Part shown: piece by piece, positions 35,359 through 44,909 of the stretch | How positions within the stretch are numbered: the stretch's first letter is position 1 | Layout of the letters: the number at the start of each line of letters is the position of its first letter | Assembly (NCBI RefSeq): GCF_017874255.1 | Contig: NZ_JAGGLD010000002.1 | Location: forward strand, 310,001 to 374,000 | Origin: Paenibacillus shirakamiensis | Lineage (GTDB): Bacteria; Bacillota; Bacilli; Paenibacillales; Paenibacillaceae | Reading direction: 5' to 3' | Length of the DNA stretch: 64,000 nucleotides | Notes under the pieces: model-generated | Databases searched by the model: none | Told to the model about the DNA's origin: nothing | Seen by the model: the letters and a program-made list of their open reading frames with translations, nothing else | Program-made: the position numbers and the translations under genes

Positions 35359-37228
35359 TTATTGCTTCCGTTCCTACGCCTTTTTCACTTACAAAGGTTA
35401 GTTCCCCCTCCATCACCTCAATAATGCTGAAAGTTACCATTAATCCTAGTCCCGTTCCCTTACTTTTATTAGAAAAATAAGGTTCTCCTAACCTCGAGAC
35501 TTCCATCGGTGTCATTCCTTCTCCAGAATCCCTCACATGAATGTAGACGTTCCCTTGCTTAGCATACGCCCAAATTCGAATATCGCCTTCTCCATTCAAG
35601 GCTTCAATGCTATTTTTAATAATATTAATGAGTGCTTGTTTGAATTTTGATGAATTACCTCTTACATATAAATGCTCGGGTATTTCCGTACTGATCTTGC
35701 CGCCTTGCAGATTAGCCATCGGTATAAGAATGCCTTCAATATGTATAAATTCATCTAGTATATTAAGAGAAGTAAATTTTGCTACCTCCGGTTTGGCAAA
35801 CGTGAGGAAATCCGTAATGATGCCCGAAGCTCGATCTAGCTCTTCAAGGGCCATATTCAAGTACACTTTATCCTGACTCTGTTGCTTCTCCGCTAGCAAT
35901 TGAAGGAATCCCCGAGTCACCTGCAAAGGATTTCTAACCTCATGGGCTACCGAAGCGGCAAGCTCGCTTATAATTTCCATTTTCTCTGAACGCTGAAGTT
36001 CATCATTAAAAATAACCAGACGCTTTGAATATTCTACGACCTGCTCATGGTTATTAGCGAATTTCCGTCCTAAGATAACGATCAACGATAACATAAAGCA
36101 GACAATTCCCCATTTCCAGTAGTACACTTGATACTTTTGATCCGAGGCAAAATATTGCACCAGTTCACTAATACAAATCCCTGCTAATAAGACAAATCCA
36201 ATACAGAAGATGATCGCTTCACTTTTGCCTCGGATCGCATCAAGTAGGGCGGTTACCATCAAGACCGTAAATAATAAAATCATAAAATAGCCAATAATAT
36301 TCACAGTAAAATAGCTATAGGTATCCGAATATTGTTGTCCCGACCATTGGTTCACAAGTAGGAATACAAAGCAAAACAGGCTATACAAGGTTTGCACTCG
36401 CATACACCACAATATAATCGAGTATCTCCCTGCCCCAATGACCTTCCAAAAGAAAAAATACATGGCTGGAAGGAAGGTAAACAATGAAATATCAAATATC
36501 CAGCTTGTCCCTTTCTGACTTATCTCAAAAAAGGTATATAAAAATGAAGAATACGTAATTACTAATAATCCACTGGTCAGAATCACAATGGATAAGGAAA
36601 TCCAGCTATTTTTGTGCTCCATATTAAGAAAAAACGAACAAGAAAACATGACAACTGCTATGAAAATTAGCGCAGTACCGAGTACAAAGTCGATAACATC
36701 TTTTTTTACATATGATTTCAATAAGTCATCATAATACCCTACCTGTATCTCATCTTTCATAATCCCAATTCGGGAATTCGTAGAATGCATGCCTATGTAA
36801 AATGTACTTCCTCGTGTAGGATCCACAGGAATAATTATTTTTTTGAGATTGTAGGTGTTGCTAGCTGGGCTTTGATAGATTTTCTTACTCTCATTAAAGA
36901 CAGTTACATTGGTGGCGTAGATTTTGTCCATTAATAAAGCTTGAGGAATTTGAAGGCCAGGATCGACTTGAAGCTGAATCCATGCATCTACGGAACCTGA
37001 TGGGCGATTGGGCATGGGATTGCCAATATTCGCATCATTCCATCCTGTCAGAGGAACGATGTGCAGTTCATCTGTATTGAAATCCACCTCTTGAACCCAA
37101 GCTACTTTCCAAGAGTGAATATTGTAAGATGGATTCGATTTCGGATCTAATATCCCGGAGGAATACACGCTTATTCCCATAATTAATAGAATCATTGAAA
37201 TACCTAAACCTTTTAACAACGCGTTCAT
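35333..37228 (-). CDS. Seven-TM sensor histidine kinase (7TMR-DISM type)
   Basis: A 631-aa membrane kinase. A signal/anchor helix (about 5-25) is followed by an extracytoplasmic beta-rich domain (~26-178) of the 7TMR-DISM extracellular kind. Seven helices follow (~180-388), then HisKA with SVAHEVRNPLQ (phospho-acceptor His429) and HATPase_c with the N-box INIIKNSIEAL and DSGEGM. The kinase end resembles the sporulation-kinase class. No response regulator gene is adjacent. ATG at 37228 follows GAGGTGCACTC. It is convergent with the ComX-like gene; by analogy with ComP it could sense the peptide, but it could equally be an unrelated sensor. Confidence 0.88.
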   Translation of the reverse strand: MNALLKGLGISMILLIMGISVYSSGILDPKSNPSYNIHSWKVAWVQEVDFNTDELHIVPLTGWNDANIGNPMPNRPSGSVDAWIQLQVDPGLQIPQALLMDKIYATNVTVFNESKKIYQSPASNTYNLKKIIIPVDPTRGSTFYIGMHSTNSRIGIMKDEIQVGYYDDLLKSYVKKDVIDFVLGTALIFIAVVMFSCSFFLNMEHKNSWISLSIVILTSGLLVITYSSFLYTFFEISQKGTSWIFDISLFTFLPAMYFFFWKVIGAGRYSIILWCMRVQTLYSLFCFVFLLVNQWSGQQYSDTYSYFTVNIIGYFMILLFTVLMVTALLDAIRGKSEAIIFCIGFVLLAGICISELVQYFASDQKYQVYYWKWGIVCFMLSLIVILGRKFANNHEQVVEYSKRLVIFNDELQRSEKMEIISELAASVAHEVRNPLQVTRGFLQLLAEKQQSQDKVYLNMALEELDRASGIITDFLTFAKPEVAKFTSLNILDEFIHIEGILIPMANLQGGKISTEIPEHLYVRGNSSKFKQALINIIKNSIEALNGEGDIRIWAYAKQGNVYIHVRDSGEGMTPMEVSRLGEPYFSNKSKGTGLGLMVTFSIIEVMEGELTFVSEKGVGTEAIIRFPEDIE

Positions 37229-37377
37229 GAGTGCACCTCTAACTTCTTAATCAACTTGGTTAAAGAACATGTAAAGTAGGAAAGGAAACTAGGTAAGAGG
37301 GAAAAGTAAACATCATCAAAAGGTGGGTAATTCGTCGGTGTGGACAATCGTCTTTCTAACCCTAACAAGCTTCTCTA

Positions 37378-37408
37378 GGAAAATAATAAAAGCACCATAG
37401 CGGTGCTC
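37378..37408 (-). terminator. Terminator downstream of the SulP gene
   Basis: AGCACC (37391-37396) pairs with GGTGCT (37402-37407) around a short loop; the minus strand continues TTTATTATTTT. Confidence 0.7.
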
Positions 37409-37520
37409 TAGGTGTCGACTCTAGGTTCAAAGTACATAGATAAGACTATCAAATTATTCCAAATTGGTAAATAGATTCTCTTCAATTACCTCTTATCTCG
37501 AGTTGCTTTTTTGCATCTAT

Positions 37521-38954
37521 TTACCTAACTCTCCCTATCAGTTGCGCACTTTCATCATTCAAACCTAGGATTTCTATCTGTTTGTGAAGGACATCATATT
37601 TTGCAATAAGCTTGTGAAGTGCCTCACAACCAGACTGATCCCACACGTGGGAGTGGTGCATATCTACAATGATCTGGTCAGGATCATCAACACCTTGGAA
37701 AAATTGCTGAAATTGAGCGGTGGTTCCAAAAAATAAAGGACCTGCGATCGTGTATCTTTTAGCACCACTTTCCTCTATTTCTATCCCTACTTTAAGTGTA
37801 GCTGAGCGCCATCCATAAGAGATTGCACTAAGAATCACTCCTGAGACTACGCCAAGGGCAAGATTAGAGGTCCATACGACAACAAGAACGGTAACTACCA
37901 TGACTACAGCATCTGCTCTGGGTATTTTATGAAGTGTACGGAGTGATCTCCAATCAAATGTCCCAAAAGAAACCATGAACATTACCCCTGCAAGTGCGGC
38001 CATAGGAATCTGCTTTACGATTTCGCCTAAACCAAGGATAAGGAATAACAAAAATGAGCCTGCCACAAACGTAGATAGACGAGTTCTTCCTCCAGATCTA
38101 ACATTAATTACAGTCTGCCCAATCATAGCGCAACCCGCCATTCCTCCAAATAAACCGGTAAGAACATTAGACATTCCCTGTCCACGAATCTCCTTATTCT
38201 TTGAACTTGATGTATCCGTCATATCATCTACAACCGTTGCTGTGAGTAAAGATTCTGTGATGCCTACAACCGATAGAGCCAATGAAAAAGGGAAAATAAT
38301 AGTTAATGTATGAAGATTAAAAGGAACTTGGGGCAAATGAAAGAAAGGTAGGCTTTGTGGAATCTCACCCATATCTCCAACTGTAAGGATTTTCGCTCCG
38401 GACAGAAATGTTATTACCGACATAATGATGATAGCTACAAGAGGTGAAGGCACTGCTTTAGTCAAATATGGAAGACCATAGACAATTATTAGTGTACCTA
38501 AAAGAAGGGCATAGGCGATCCATGTAGCTCCCTCGAAATTCGGTAACTGAGCCATGAAAACAATAATAGCAAGAGCATTTACAAACCCTACCATAACAGG
38601 ATGAGGTACAAATGTAATAAATCGACCAAATTTAAGTACTCCCATCATCCATTGAAGAATCCCTGTCATTATGGTCGCTGCAAATAAATATTCTATACCG
38701 TACTTCGCAATCAGAGGTCCCATTAAAGAAGCCATCGCACCCGTAGCTGCGGATATCATACCCGGCCTTCCTCCAAAAAATGAAATACTCACAGCTATTG
38801 TAAAGGAAGCATAAAGACCCACCATCGGATCAACTCCGGCCATAATCGAGAAAGCTATTGCTTCTGGAATAAGGGCGAAAGCTACCGTTAGACCTGATAA
38901 TATATCTTTTCGGACATTACTAAAAAAGTTGTATCTAATCCATGCTAAATTCAA
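37521..38954 (-). CDS. SulP family anion transporter with STAS domain
   Basis: A protein of about 477 aa with 10-12 membrane helices and a short C-terminal STAS domain (from about residue 380; [17 protein letters not shown] is its central strand). The SulP signature is near the N-terminus: [33 protein letters not shown]. SulP proteins import sulfate or bicarbonate, often with sodium. A GTG at 38984 opens the frame, but GAGGAG precedes the TTG at 38954 by ten bases; the true start is somewhat uncertain. Monocistronic. Confidence 0.9.
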   Translation of the reverse strand: MNLAWIRYNFFSNVRKDILSGLTVAFALIPEAIAFSIMAGVDPMVGLYASFTIAVSISFFGGRPGMISAATGAMASLMGPLIAKYGIEYLFAATIMTGILQWMMGVLKFGRFITFVPHPVMVGFVNALAIIVFMAQLPNFEGATWIAYALLLGTLIIVYGLPYLTKAVPSPLVAIIIMSVITFLSGAKILTVGDMGEIPQSLPFFHLPQVPFNLHTLTIIFPFSLALSVVGITESLLTATVVDDMTDTSSSKNKEIRGQGMSNVLTGLFGGMAGCAMIGQTVINVRSGGRTRLSTFVAGSFLLFLILGLGEIVKQIPMAALAGVMFMVSFGTFDWRSLRTLHKIPRADAVVMVVTVLVVVWTSNLALGVVSGVILSAISYGWRSATLKVGIEIEESGAKRYTIAGPLFFGTTAQFQQFFQGVDDPDQIIVDMHHSHVWDQSGCEALHKLIAKYDVLHKQIEILGLNDESAQLIGRVR

Positions 38955-39134
38955 ACTTTGTTCACTCCTCATCGTGTGGTTCACATTTGTCCATTATAAA
39001 CTACACGTCAAGCCAAAAGATGAGAGGTTTACCTCATAGCTGTTTCAGCCTGTCTTCTTTGTGTGTATGTATTACCAAGTAACGGGAAGTCAGGGCATTA
39101 AGCCCAGCAGACTTCTACGCTAAGGGGAGGATGG

Positions 39135-39317
39135 ATGAACATGATTGAAAATCAAAATCGTAGTGAAGTTAGCAATGTAGAGGTTGAACACCGGGATATT
39201 CAGAAAAAATCTGACTCGAGCATGGTGGCTTCCACTTTTATCAAATATGCGGCTTATATTATTATATTTTTTGGATTCTTATACTTCCTGGTCAAGTATG
39301 TATTTCCTAAATTTTAA
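39135..39317 (+). CDS. Small single-pass membrane protein
   Basis: A 60-aa protein (58 if the ATG at 39141 is used). It has a charged N-terminal half (VEVEHRDIQKKSD) and one C-terminal helix (about 37-55) ending in KYVFPKF. AAGGGGAGG upstream fits either ATG. An intrinsic terminator follows the stop closely. Family unknown. Organisation is similar to the 60-aa tail-anchored protein near 6.8 kb, without clear sequence likeness. Confidence 0.62.
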   Translation: MNMIENQNRSEVSNVEVEHRDIQKKSDSSMVASTFIKYAAYIIIFFGFLYFLVKYVFPKF

Positions 39318-39340
39318 TCGTCTCGATTTCGTAATACATA

Positions 39341-39378
39341 AAGCCTGAGGAATCGTTGATTCTTCTGGCTTATTTTTA
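39341..39378 (+). terminator. Terminator after the 60-aa membrane protein
   Basis: AAGCC-GAGGAATC pairs with GATTCTTC-GGCTT around a three-base loop with a small internal mismatch, followed by ATTTTTA. Confidence 0.75.
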
Positions 39379-39504
39379 TAGATGTAGCTTCCAATCATAT
39401 GCCTAGTTTGACCTACGAAGTTTGATACGACATGGTTTAGGGTAAGCTCCAAGTAAGGTGAAATTTATGGCTGAACAGCCATCCATGAAAGGATGTTAAC
39501 AGAT

Positions 39505-39864
39505 ATGGCAGATGAATTTGATGATGTGAAGAGCAGAGGCCAACAAGAATACGATGAATATAAAACCTTAGCAAGTTATAATGAAGAAAATGATATTCCA
39601 AGTGATGATTTGTTACCGCACGATTCCAGATCTACACAAAGTCTGAGTGAAGGGGAGTCCATTTCCAATTCTAATTCACACTTTGATAAGGATCTGCCCG
39701 CAGCTCCTTTAGATGATGTTGAAGAAGACATGCCACTGCAAGACGTTCCAGATGCAGATGAAGTTTCCGAAGATAGCCCGGTAGATCCTGTCTCACCACC
39801 TGAGATTTTGGATCATGGTATTGATATTATCAATGGTTATGATGGTACAGATGAAGATGTATAA
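39505..39864 (+). CDS. Acidic low-complexity protein
   Basis: A 119-aa, very acidic, probably disordered protein rich in Asp, Glu, Ser and Pro (for example DDVEEDMPLQDVPDADEVSE). No hydrophobic segment, no Cys. AAAGGATG lies nine bases before the ATG at 39505; the in-frame ATG at 39493 overlaps that site. A strong bidirectional terminator follows. Family not recognised. The strong charge suggests a binding partner that is basic, but nothing around it indicates one. Confidence 0.62.
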   Translation: MADEFDDVKSRGQQEYDEYKTLASYNEENDIPSDDLLPHDSRSTQSLSEGESISNSNSHFDKDLPAAPLDDVEEDMPLQDVPDADEVSEDSPVDPVSPPEILDHGIDIINGYDGTDEDV

Positions 39865-39882
39865 AATAACATATTAGATCTC

Positions 39883-39921
39883 AAAAAAGCGTCTCTCCAT
39901 TAGGAGAAGCGCTTTTTTTTG
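39883..39921. terminator. Bidirectional terminator shared with the ger operon
   Basis: AAAAGCG-CTCTCC pairs with GGAGA-GCGCTTTT around an ATTA loop, with eight T residues on the plus strand and six on the minus strand. Confidence 0.85.
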
Positions 39922-39932
39922 CTAGATGGTAT

Positions 39933-41045
39933 CTAGTTCAACATCCCTGAGTAATGAATCTTAATTGAAGCGTGGACTTTAAAATCCAGCTTAGGATACA
40001 TTTCTGTCCATTCTTTCATCTCGGTGCTGTTATTCCAGTGAGTTGCCTCATAACGTAGTCCCCAACCTATAGGGTCCAGATGTGATTTCTGGATTTTCTT
40101 TAACAGAGCTTCTACCTGTTGGTTCATTTCTTCGCTAGCGGCTACTGAGATTTTTTCCAATGTTGTTTTGTTCATAGGGAGCTCCTGCTGGTTTTCTTCC
40201 AGTTCAGCTGTGATATTAATTTTATAGTCAATAGAAGATTTATCTTTGACATTGGATTGAATCTTATAATTTGATTTCGAATGCTCAACATTGTAATCCA
40301 TCTTATCTCCTTGATATCGGAAACTAAAATTGGTTTTCAGATCTTTGGTGGTCAGTAGATTGAAGAGCCTGGTCTCTTCTGGAGTAAGAAGAACTTGTAT
40401 TTTCTTTTTGTCCAAAAGATAAATCTTATTAATCAAAAATTCATCATCTGTTTGGAATTCAATCACAGGCAGCACTGGGTCCCACCCTTTTTCTTGCAGC
40501 CTTCTATATAAATTGTACAAATAAATGTTCACGATAAATGGGGATTCCGTACCATCCTTACTCAGGGCAAGCAAAATAGAATTCGCAGGAATCCGCTCTG
40601 TAGGAGGTTGTACCGTCAGAACCTCTTTAGCTGAAGGTTTGGCAATACCAATAAAGTTCAACAGCTGGATATCCCGTCTTCGTAGGGCCCAGTCTGTTCC
40701 GCCTCGAAGATCTTTACGAGCATAGGCCTCGCCAAAAAGGATCGCCTTACAATGACCAAAATCAATTTCCTTATCCACTCTGGATTTGGCTTCTCGGATA
40801 GCCTCCGCAATACTCACGGCTTCTTGCGTCAAAATTTCCACCTTTTCATCGGAAGTTTTGGGATCACCTTGTGGAATAGCTATTTTTAAAGTGACACTTA
40901 ATTTATCCGGTGATTTTTCAGATACATCAATTCCCATAGCAATCACAAACAATTTAAGATCGATATCTTTGAATTTGCAGGCTTGTATGGGGAGCATTAA
41001 CACTACAACTACTAAGATTAGTACTATCCGAAAGGTGGGCTTCAT
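39933..41045 (-). CDS. Ger(x)C-type spore germination lipoprotein
   Basis: A 370-aa C subunit of a GerA-type germinant receptor. The signal peptide ends in the lipobox PIQAC, with lipidation expected at Cys23. It is followed by KFKDIDLKLFVIAMGIDVS and REAKSRVDKEIDFGHCKAILFGEAYA, both typical of the family's first domain. Its ATG overlaps the end of the B-subunit gene by four bases. It would sit on the outer face of the spore inner membrane. Confidence 0.94.
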   Translation of the reverse strand: MKPTFRIVLILVVVVLMLPIQACKFKDIDLKLFVIAMGIDVSEKSPDKLSVTLKIAIPQGDPKTSDEKVEILTQEAVSIAEAIREAKSRVDKEIDFGHCKAILFGEAYARKDLRGGTDWALRRRDIQLLNFIGIAKPSAKEVLTVQPPTERIPANSILLALSKDGTESPFIVNIYLYNLYRRLQEKGWDPVLPVIEFQTDDEFLINKIYLLDKKKIQVLLTPEETRLFNLLTTKDLKTNFSFRYQGDKMDYNVEHSKSNYKIQSNVKDKSSIDYKINITAELEENQQELPMNKTTLEKISVAASEEMNQQVEALLKKIQKSHLDPIGWGLRYEATHWNNSTEMKEWTEMYPKLDFKVHASIKIHYSGMLN

Positions 41046-42151
41046 GTACTTCTCCCCCTTTTAAGCTTTCTAAATACCAGAAAAATCGTAGCTAGAAGCA
41101 TGATTTCCCCTATCAGGCGGACGTCGAGAAAAATCTGTCCAACCTTATACATCGTATATTGATTCAGGTTATCCATTAGTAAAGTAATACCGCTAAAAAT
41201 GATAATACAAGCCCAATCCACAACTTTTTTTGTATTTTTCCCCTGATCTTTTCCTTGTTTGGATTGAAAAGCACCTTTGAGGAGCTCCAGCGTAATGTGC
41301 CAGCTAGTAATCGCACTGACCAAAGAAAATGTCAGATAGGTAAAGTAGAACAAAAATAATACACGTTCAATAATAAAAGCCTTAGTTCGAAGAGAATCTG
41401 CTGTAGTAAACCAAGGATATACATGTTTGCTGATTCCCTCAACTCCTGAAAAGCCAATCGGCATCAGAAATGCTATTAATAACGTGACTAGGGCCGTCAA
41501 GCTAATAAGCCAGACATGTCTTACCTTTAAGTTTTCAAATACACGATTAAATATAGCCAGATTAATATACCCTGTGAATACAAAGGTCGATTTTGCAACG
41601 GAACTATAATGCGGTATATCCCATAGATAGGTAACCATCTGCCTAACCGCATCCCAACTGAAATATGGATTGAATATCCCTTTAAGCAGATAATATATTA
41701 TTAACGGCAGATTCAAGACAAGCAATACTTCTAAACCATAGAGAATAGATTCAGTACGCATTCTCATGCTGAAACAGATAATCAAGAGAAACCCGAGAAT
41801 GACTATATAAGATGGGACATCTGAACTGATATAACGCATAGTAATATCGACAAAAGCTAAAATCGTAATCAGCCCTGCAACAAACCAGATGGTCGAATAC
41901 AGAACTAATAAAGGACGTGAAACAAATCCAGATAAATTCCCGTTAAGGATTTCAGGTAAACCCTGCTGGGGGAATTTTGACATCAATTTGGTAAACAGGA
42001 TTAGTAATACTGTCCCGATAGGAATCGAAATGAGAATAGACATCATAGCGCCGTCAAATCTTCGGTCGATTAGAGATCTCGGCACATAATTGATGACGCT
42101 AATCAAGGCAGTAATGAGGAAGAGATAATAAAAATATTTATTTTTGACCAT
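41042..42151 (-). CDS. GerAB-type germinant receptor permease subunit
   Basis: A 369-aa APC-superfamily membrane protein with ten helices, the ligand-binding B subunit of a GerA-type receptor for nutrient germinants. ATG at 42151 has GGAGGGAAAG upstream; the frame extends 23 codons further into the A-subunit gene without a site. Segments such as LLILFTKLMSKFPQQGLPEIL and a long series of hydrophobic helices fit the family. It overlaps the A-subunit gene by 14 bases and the C-subunit gene by four. Confidence 0.94.
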   Translation of the reverse strand: MVKNKYFYYLFLITALISVINYVPRSLIDRRFDGAMMSILISIPIGTVLLILFTKLMSKFPQQGLPEILNGNLSGFVSRPLLVLYSTIWFVAGLITILAFVDITMRYISSDVPSYIVILGFLLIICFSMRMRTESILYGLEVLLVLNLPLIIYYLLKGIFNPYFSWDAVRQMVTYLWDIPHYSSVAKSTFVFTGYINLAIFNRVFENLKVRHVWLISLTALVTLLIAFLMPIGFSGVEGISKHVYPWFTTADSLRTKAFIIERVLFLFYFTYLTFSLVSAITSWHITLELLKGAFQSKQGKDQGKNTKKVVDWACIIIFSGITLLMDNLNQYTMYKVGQIFLDVRLIGEIMLLATIFLVFRKLKRGRST

Positions 42152-43511
42152 TTTCTTTCCCTCCTTGTACCCGATTAGCCCATTGATCCAACGCAAATAT
42201 TTTAAAGTATGGCTTGCCAAAACTTCGCAGAGAACACAAGTACATAACCACGCCTACGAGACCCAATACGATCCCCAATAGACCAAAGACTGCTGCAAAT
42301 ATGATAAAGAAATATTTCATCACCCGTATGGAATACATCATCATATTCAAAGGAATCACAAAATTGGAGATCGCCACGGCAGATACAATGATGATCATAA
42401 TGTTACTTACCAATCCCGCTTCTGTAGCCGCTGTACCCAAGATTAGACCACCAACCGTCGTAGCCGTAGGACCAATCGATTTGGGCAACCGTAGGGAAGC
42501 CTCTGTCAGGAATTCCATAAGTACCAACATAATAAATACTTCCAGATACGATGGATAAGGGACAGAGGCTCGGCTGCCGGCTACTAGCAAGGCAATTTGT
42601 ACTTTCCATACTTCTGGATTAAAGGAAGTGAAGGCCACATAAATCGCAGGAAGTATCGTAGATATTATCAGACCAAAATACCGGATCGTCTTCAAAAACC
42701 AGCCGCTGATGGGGAGCTGTAATTTATCATCCATCGCAGTGAGGTAGTCATTGAATATGGAAGGCAAAATAACTACATACCCCGTGGTATCTACAACAAG
42801 CAATATTTTACCTTCGGAGAGGTTAAATACCGCTCTATCGGGACGTTCTGTTACAACCACTGTAGGAAATAATCGATGTTTGGTGTCACTTAAATGCTTG
42901 TCTAGTTCTCCTGCCCCTTGGATTAAATCCACCTTGATTCCCTCAAGGCGAACACGTAGTTCCTCAAGAATGGCCTTATCCACCCGGACATCATCATACA
43001 TAATGGCAACTCGGGTTCTTGACTTTGCGCCTACTACCGTAAGTTCAGCTTTGAGATGCTCCGATTGATAGCGATGCCGAATCAGGTTGATATTGACTTG
43101 TAAATTCTCAGTAAAAGCATCGGATGGCCCTTGTACGATCACTTCAGTCTGACCATCGGATACCGGAGAAGATTCATTTTTATTGGCTTCAAATAGATAG
43201 ATATGTCCATTCTCGAACTCTAAGCAAATGAAACCTTTGAGTACATTTTCCAATAGCGTCTTCTCATCTTTACCTACCGTAGTACCTGGATAATTCTCGA
43301 TATAACTCTCGTAAGCTAGAATATCCTTCATCTCATAAAAAGGAGTAATTACGTAACGACTTACAATAGATGAATCACTCATACTCTTCAGGTAAAGCAT
43401 ATGTACACCGTCTGCTCCCCGCCCGAGCTCCTTTTGAGCCAGATCCGCATTGCCAGACAACTGCTGACTTAACTGTTGCAGTAAGGAATCTCCACTTTGT
43501 CTGATTCGCAT
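42138..43511 (-). CDS. GerAA-type germinant receptor A subunit
   Basis: A 457-aa A subunit of a GerA-type germinant receptor: a soluble N-terminal domain (~1-240), then five or six helices. Family blocks include EGKILLVVDTTGYVVILPSIFNDYL, ISTILPAIYVAFTSFNPE and SRASVPYPSYLEVFIMLVLMEFLTEASLRLPKSIG. Start ATG has a weak site (GGGGC). The order A-B-C is that of B. subtilis gerA. Expression in the forespore is expected for the family, but I saw no convincing sigma-G promoter upstream. Confidence 0.94.
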   Translation of the reverse strand: MRIRQSGDSLLQQLSQQLSGNADLAQKELGRGADGVHMLYLKSMSDSSIVSRYVITPFYEMKDILAYESYIENYPGTTVGKDEKTLLENVLKGFICLEFENGHIYLFEANKNESSPVSDGQTEVIVQGPSDAFTENLQVNINLIRHRYQSEHLKAELTVVGAKSRTRVAIMYDDVRVDKAILEELRVRLEGIKVDLIQGAGELDKHLSDTKHRLFPTVVVTERPDRAVFNLSEGKILLVVDTTGYVVILPSIFNDYLTAMDDKLQLPISGWFLKTIRYFGLIISTILPAIYVAFTSFNPEVWKVQIALLVAGSRASVPYPSYLEVFIMLVLMEFLTEASLRLPKSIGPTATTVGGLILGTAATEAGLVSNIMIIIVSAVAISNFVIPLNMMMYSIRVMKYFFIIFAAVFGLLGIVLGLVGVVMYLCSLRSFGKPYFKIFALDQWANRVQGGKENGQK

Positions 43512-43571
43512 GTTCCATGCCCCGTTTCCTAAATGTTGAGGTTATTTTGGCACAAAGCGGACAAATCCATG

Positions 43572-43612
43572 CAAAAAAGAGAAAGATTGCCTAAAAGGCA
43601 TTCTTTCTCTTC
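43572..43612 (-). terminator. Terminator of the diguanylate cyclase gene
   Basis: AAGAGAAAGA-TGCC pairs with GGCA-TCTTTCTCTT and is followed by six T residues on the minus strand. Confidence 0.85.
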
Positions 43613-43638
43613 ATCTTCAACATTCAATTATTAGATCA

Positions 43639-44709
43639 TTAACTAGCTAGACAAACAAGGTTCCTACCGGACTTTTTCGCCGTATATAACGCATCATCGG
43701 CTTTATGGAACAAATTCTCTGGGATAATATCTGGATAGGTTGCCGCACCTACGGATACTGTTAATTTCAACTGCTCACCCGTAGGCAGTATGAACGCAAA
43801 CCGCTCTACATTCGTCCTCAGTCGCTCCGCTGTTCGTCGAATTCGTTCCTGTCCACAATTATCTACAATAATGATGAATTCTTCTCCCCCATTGCGTGCA
43901 ATATGGTCTCCAGGTCGGAAGGAATCTCGGAGTACATCTGCCAGCTGAATCAGTACGGCATCCCCAGCTGCATGACCGTACGTATCATTCACCAACTTAA
44001 AGTGATCAATATCTACGGCTAAGATGGAAAAGGGAAGGGATGTGTTCTGACTAGACTCTACTTGTTGATCAAAAAATGCCTTGAATGCTCTTTTATTATG
44101 TAACCCCGTCAAAAAATCTCGATGTGCCGCTTCCTCCATCATATGAAGCAGATCATCAGATTTCTTCAGATTACGCAATAAGAAATAGGTGAATAATCCA
44201 GCTGCAGTAGACAATAAAGAAAAGATTACAATGGGTTGCAGCTTGTCCTCAGGTAAAATAACAAGATAGACGAGATCTGTAGCCACTAGAGCAAGCATCT
44301 GAACGAGGAACCAATTCTTAAAACGGAGTCTTTTGCGCGGCATAAGCCACAGAGCAATACCCAAAGTCACCACCGCATTCATAGCCGCTATTATAGAAGC
44401 AAAGCTTACCCCGTGTATGAAAAATAACCGATAAGCAGCGATGAGTATGACGGTTATACCTCCGGATAATACCCCGCCTAGATATACAGAGACCAATATA
44501 GGAATTTGACGAAAGTCAGATGTGGCATTCTCCGTAATAGGAAATGTAAAATACATAAGAAGGATACCAAACAAACCAAGGAACAATCCACTAATTGCAT
44601 GATTCCATACGGTACTAAATTTATTTTTCATATATTTACTTCGCAGCAGATTACCAAAAAACAAAAATGTAGTAAGCAACGTAAAATTACTAATTAATTT
44701 TTCAATCAT
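43639..44709 (-). CDS. Diguanylate cyclase with LytS-type 5TM sensor
   Basis: A 356-aa membrane GGDEF protein. The N-terminal half has about six helices; SVYLGGVLSGGITVILIAAYRL and ALWLMPRK match the 5TMR-LYT receptor domain of the LytS/YhcK kind. The catalytic site is GGEEF (RNGGEEFIII), and an RPGD motif five residues before it is the c-di-GMP inhibitory I-site. HRDFLTGLHNKRAF begins the GGDEF domain. It should make c-di-GMP at the membrane with product inhibition. Single gene. Confidence 0.93.
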   Translation of the reverse strand: MIEKLISNFTLLTTFLFFGNLLRSKYMKNKFSTVWNHAISGLFLGLFGILLMYFTFPITENATSDFRQIPILVSVYLGGVLSGGITVILIAAYRLFFIHGVSFASIIAAMNAVVTLGIALWLMPRKRLRFKNWFLVQMLALVATDLVYLVILPEDKLQPIVIFSLLSTAAGLFTYFLLRNLKKSDDLLHMMEEAAHRDFLTGLHNKRAFKAFFDQQVESSQNTSLPFSILAVDIDHFKLVNDTYGHAAGDAVLIQLADVLRDSFRPGDHIARNGGEEFIIIVDNCGQERIRRTAERLRTNVERFAFILPTGEQLKLTVSVGAATYPDIIPENLFHKADDALYTAKKSGRNLVCLAS

Positions 44710-44826
44710 GACACCTACACCTCACTTACTTGCCTAAGGGCAGCTATATCCTAAAAAAGTTCAACCTACTTTAAGCCAATTGTACCATATGATGTGAAAC
44801 TTAAGGCCTACAGCATTGGAAGAAAT

Positions 44827-44855
44827 TTTTCATTTCGATCATAAATCCGTATAAT
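44827..44855 (+). promoter_or_regulatory. SigA-type promoter of the cyclophilin gene
   Basis: TTTTCA (44827-44832) and the perfect TATAAT (44850-44855) are 17 bases apart, 55 bases before the start codon. Confidence 0.6.
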
Positions 44856-44909
44856 AAATAAAAGTTAGTCAAAAGGCTCGAATTATACTTAAAGGAGTGT
44901 ATTCAACAC

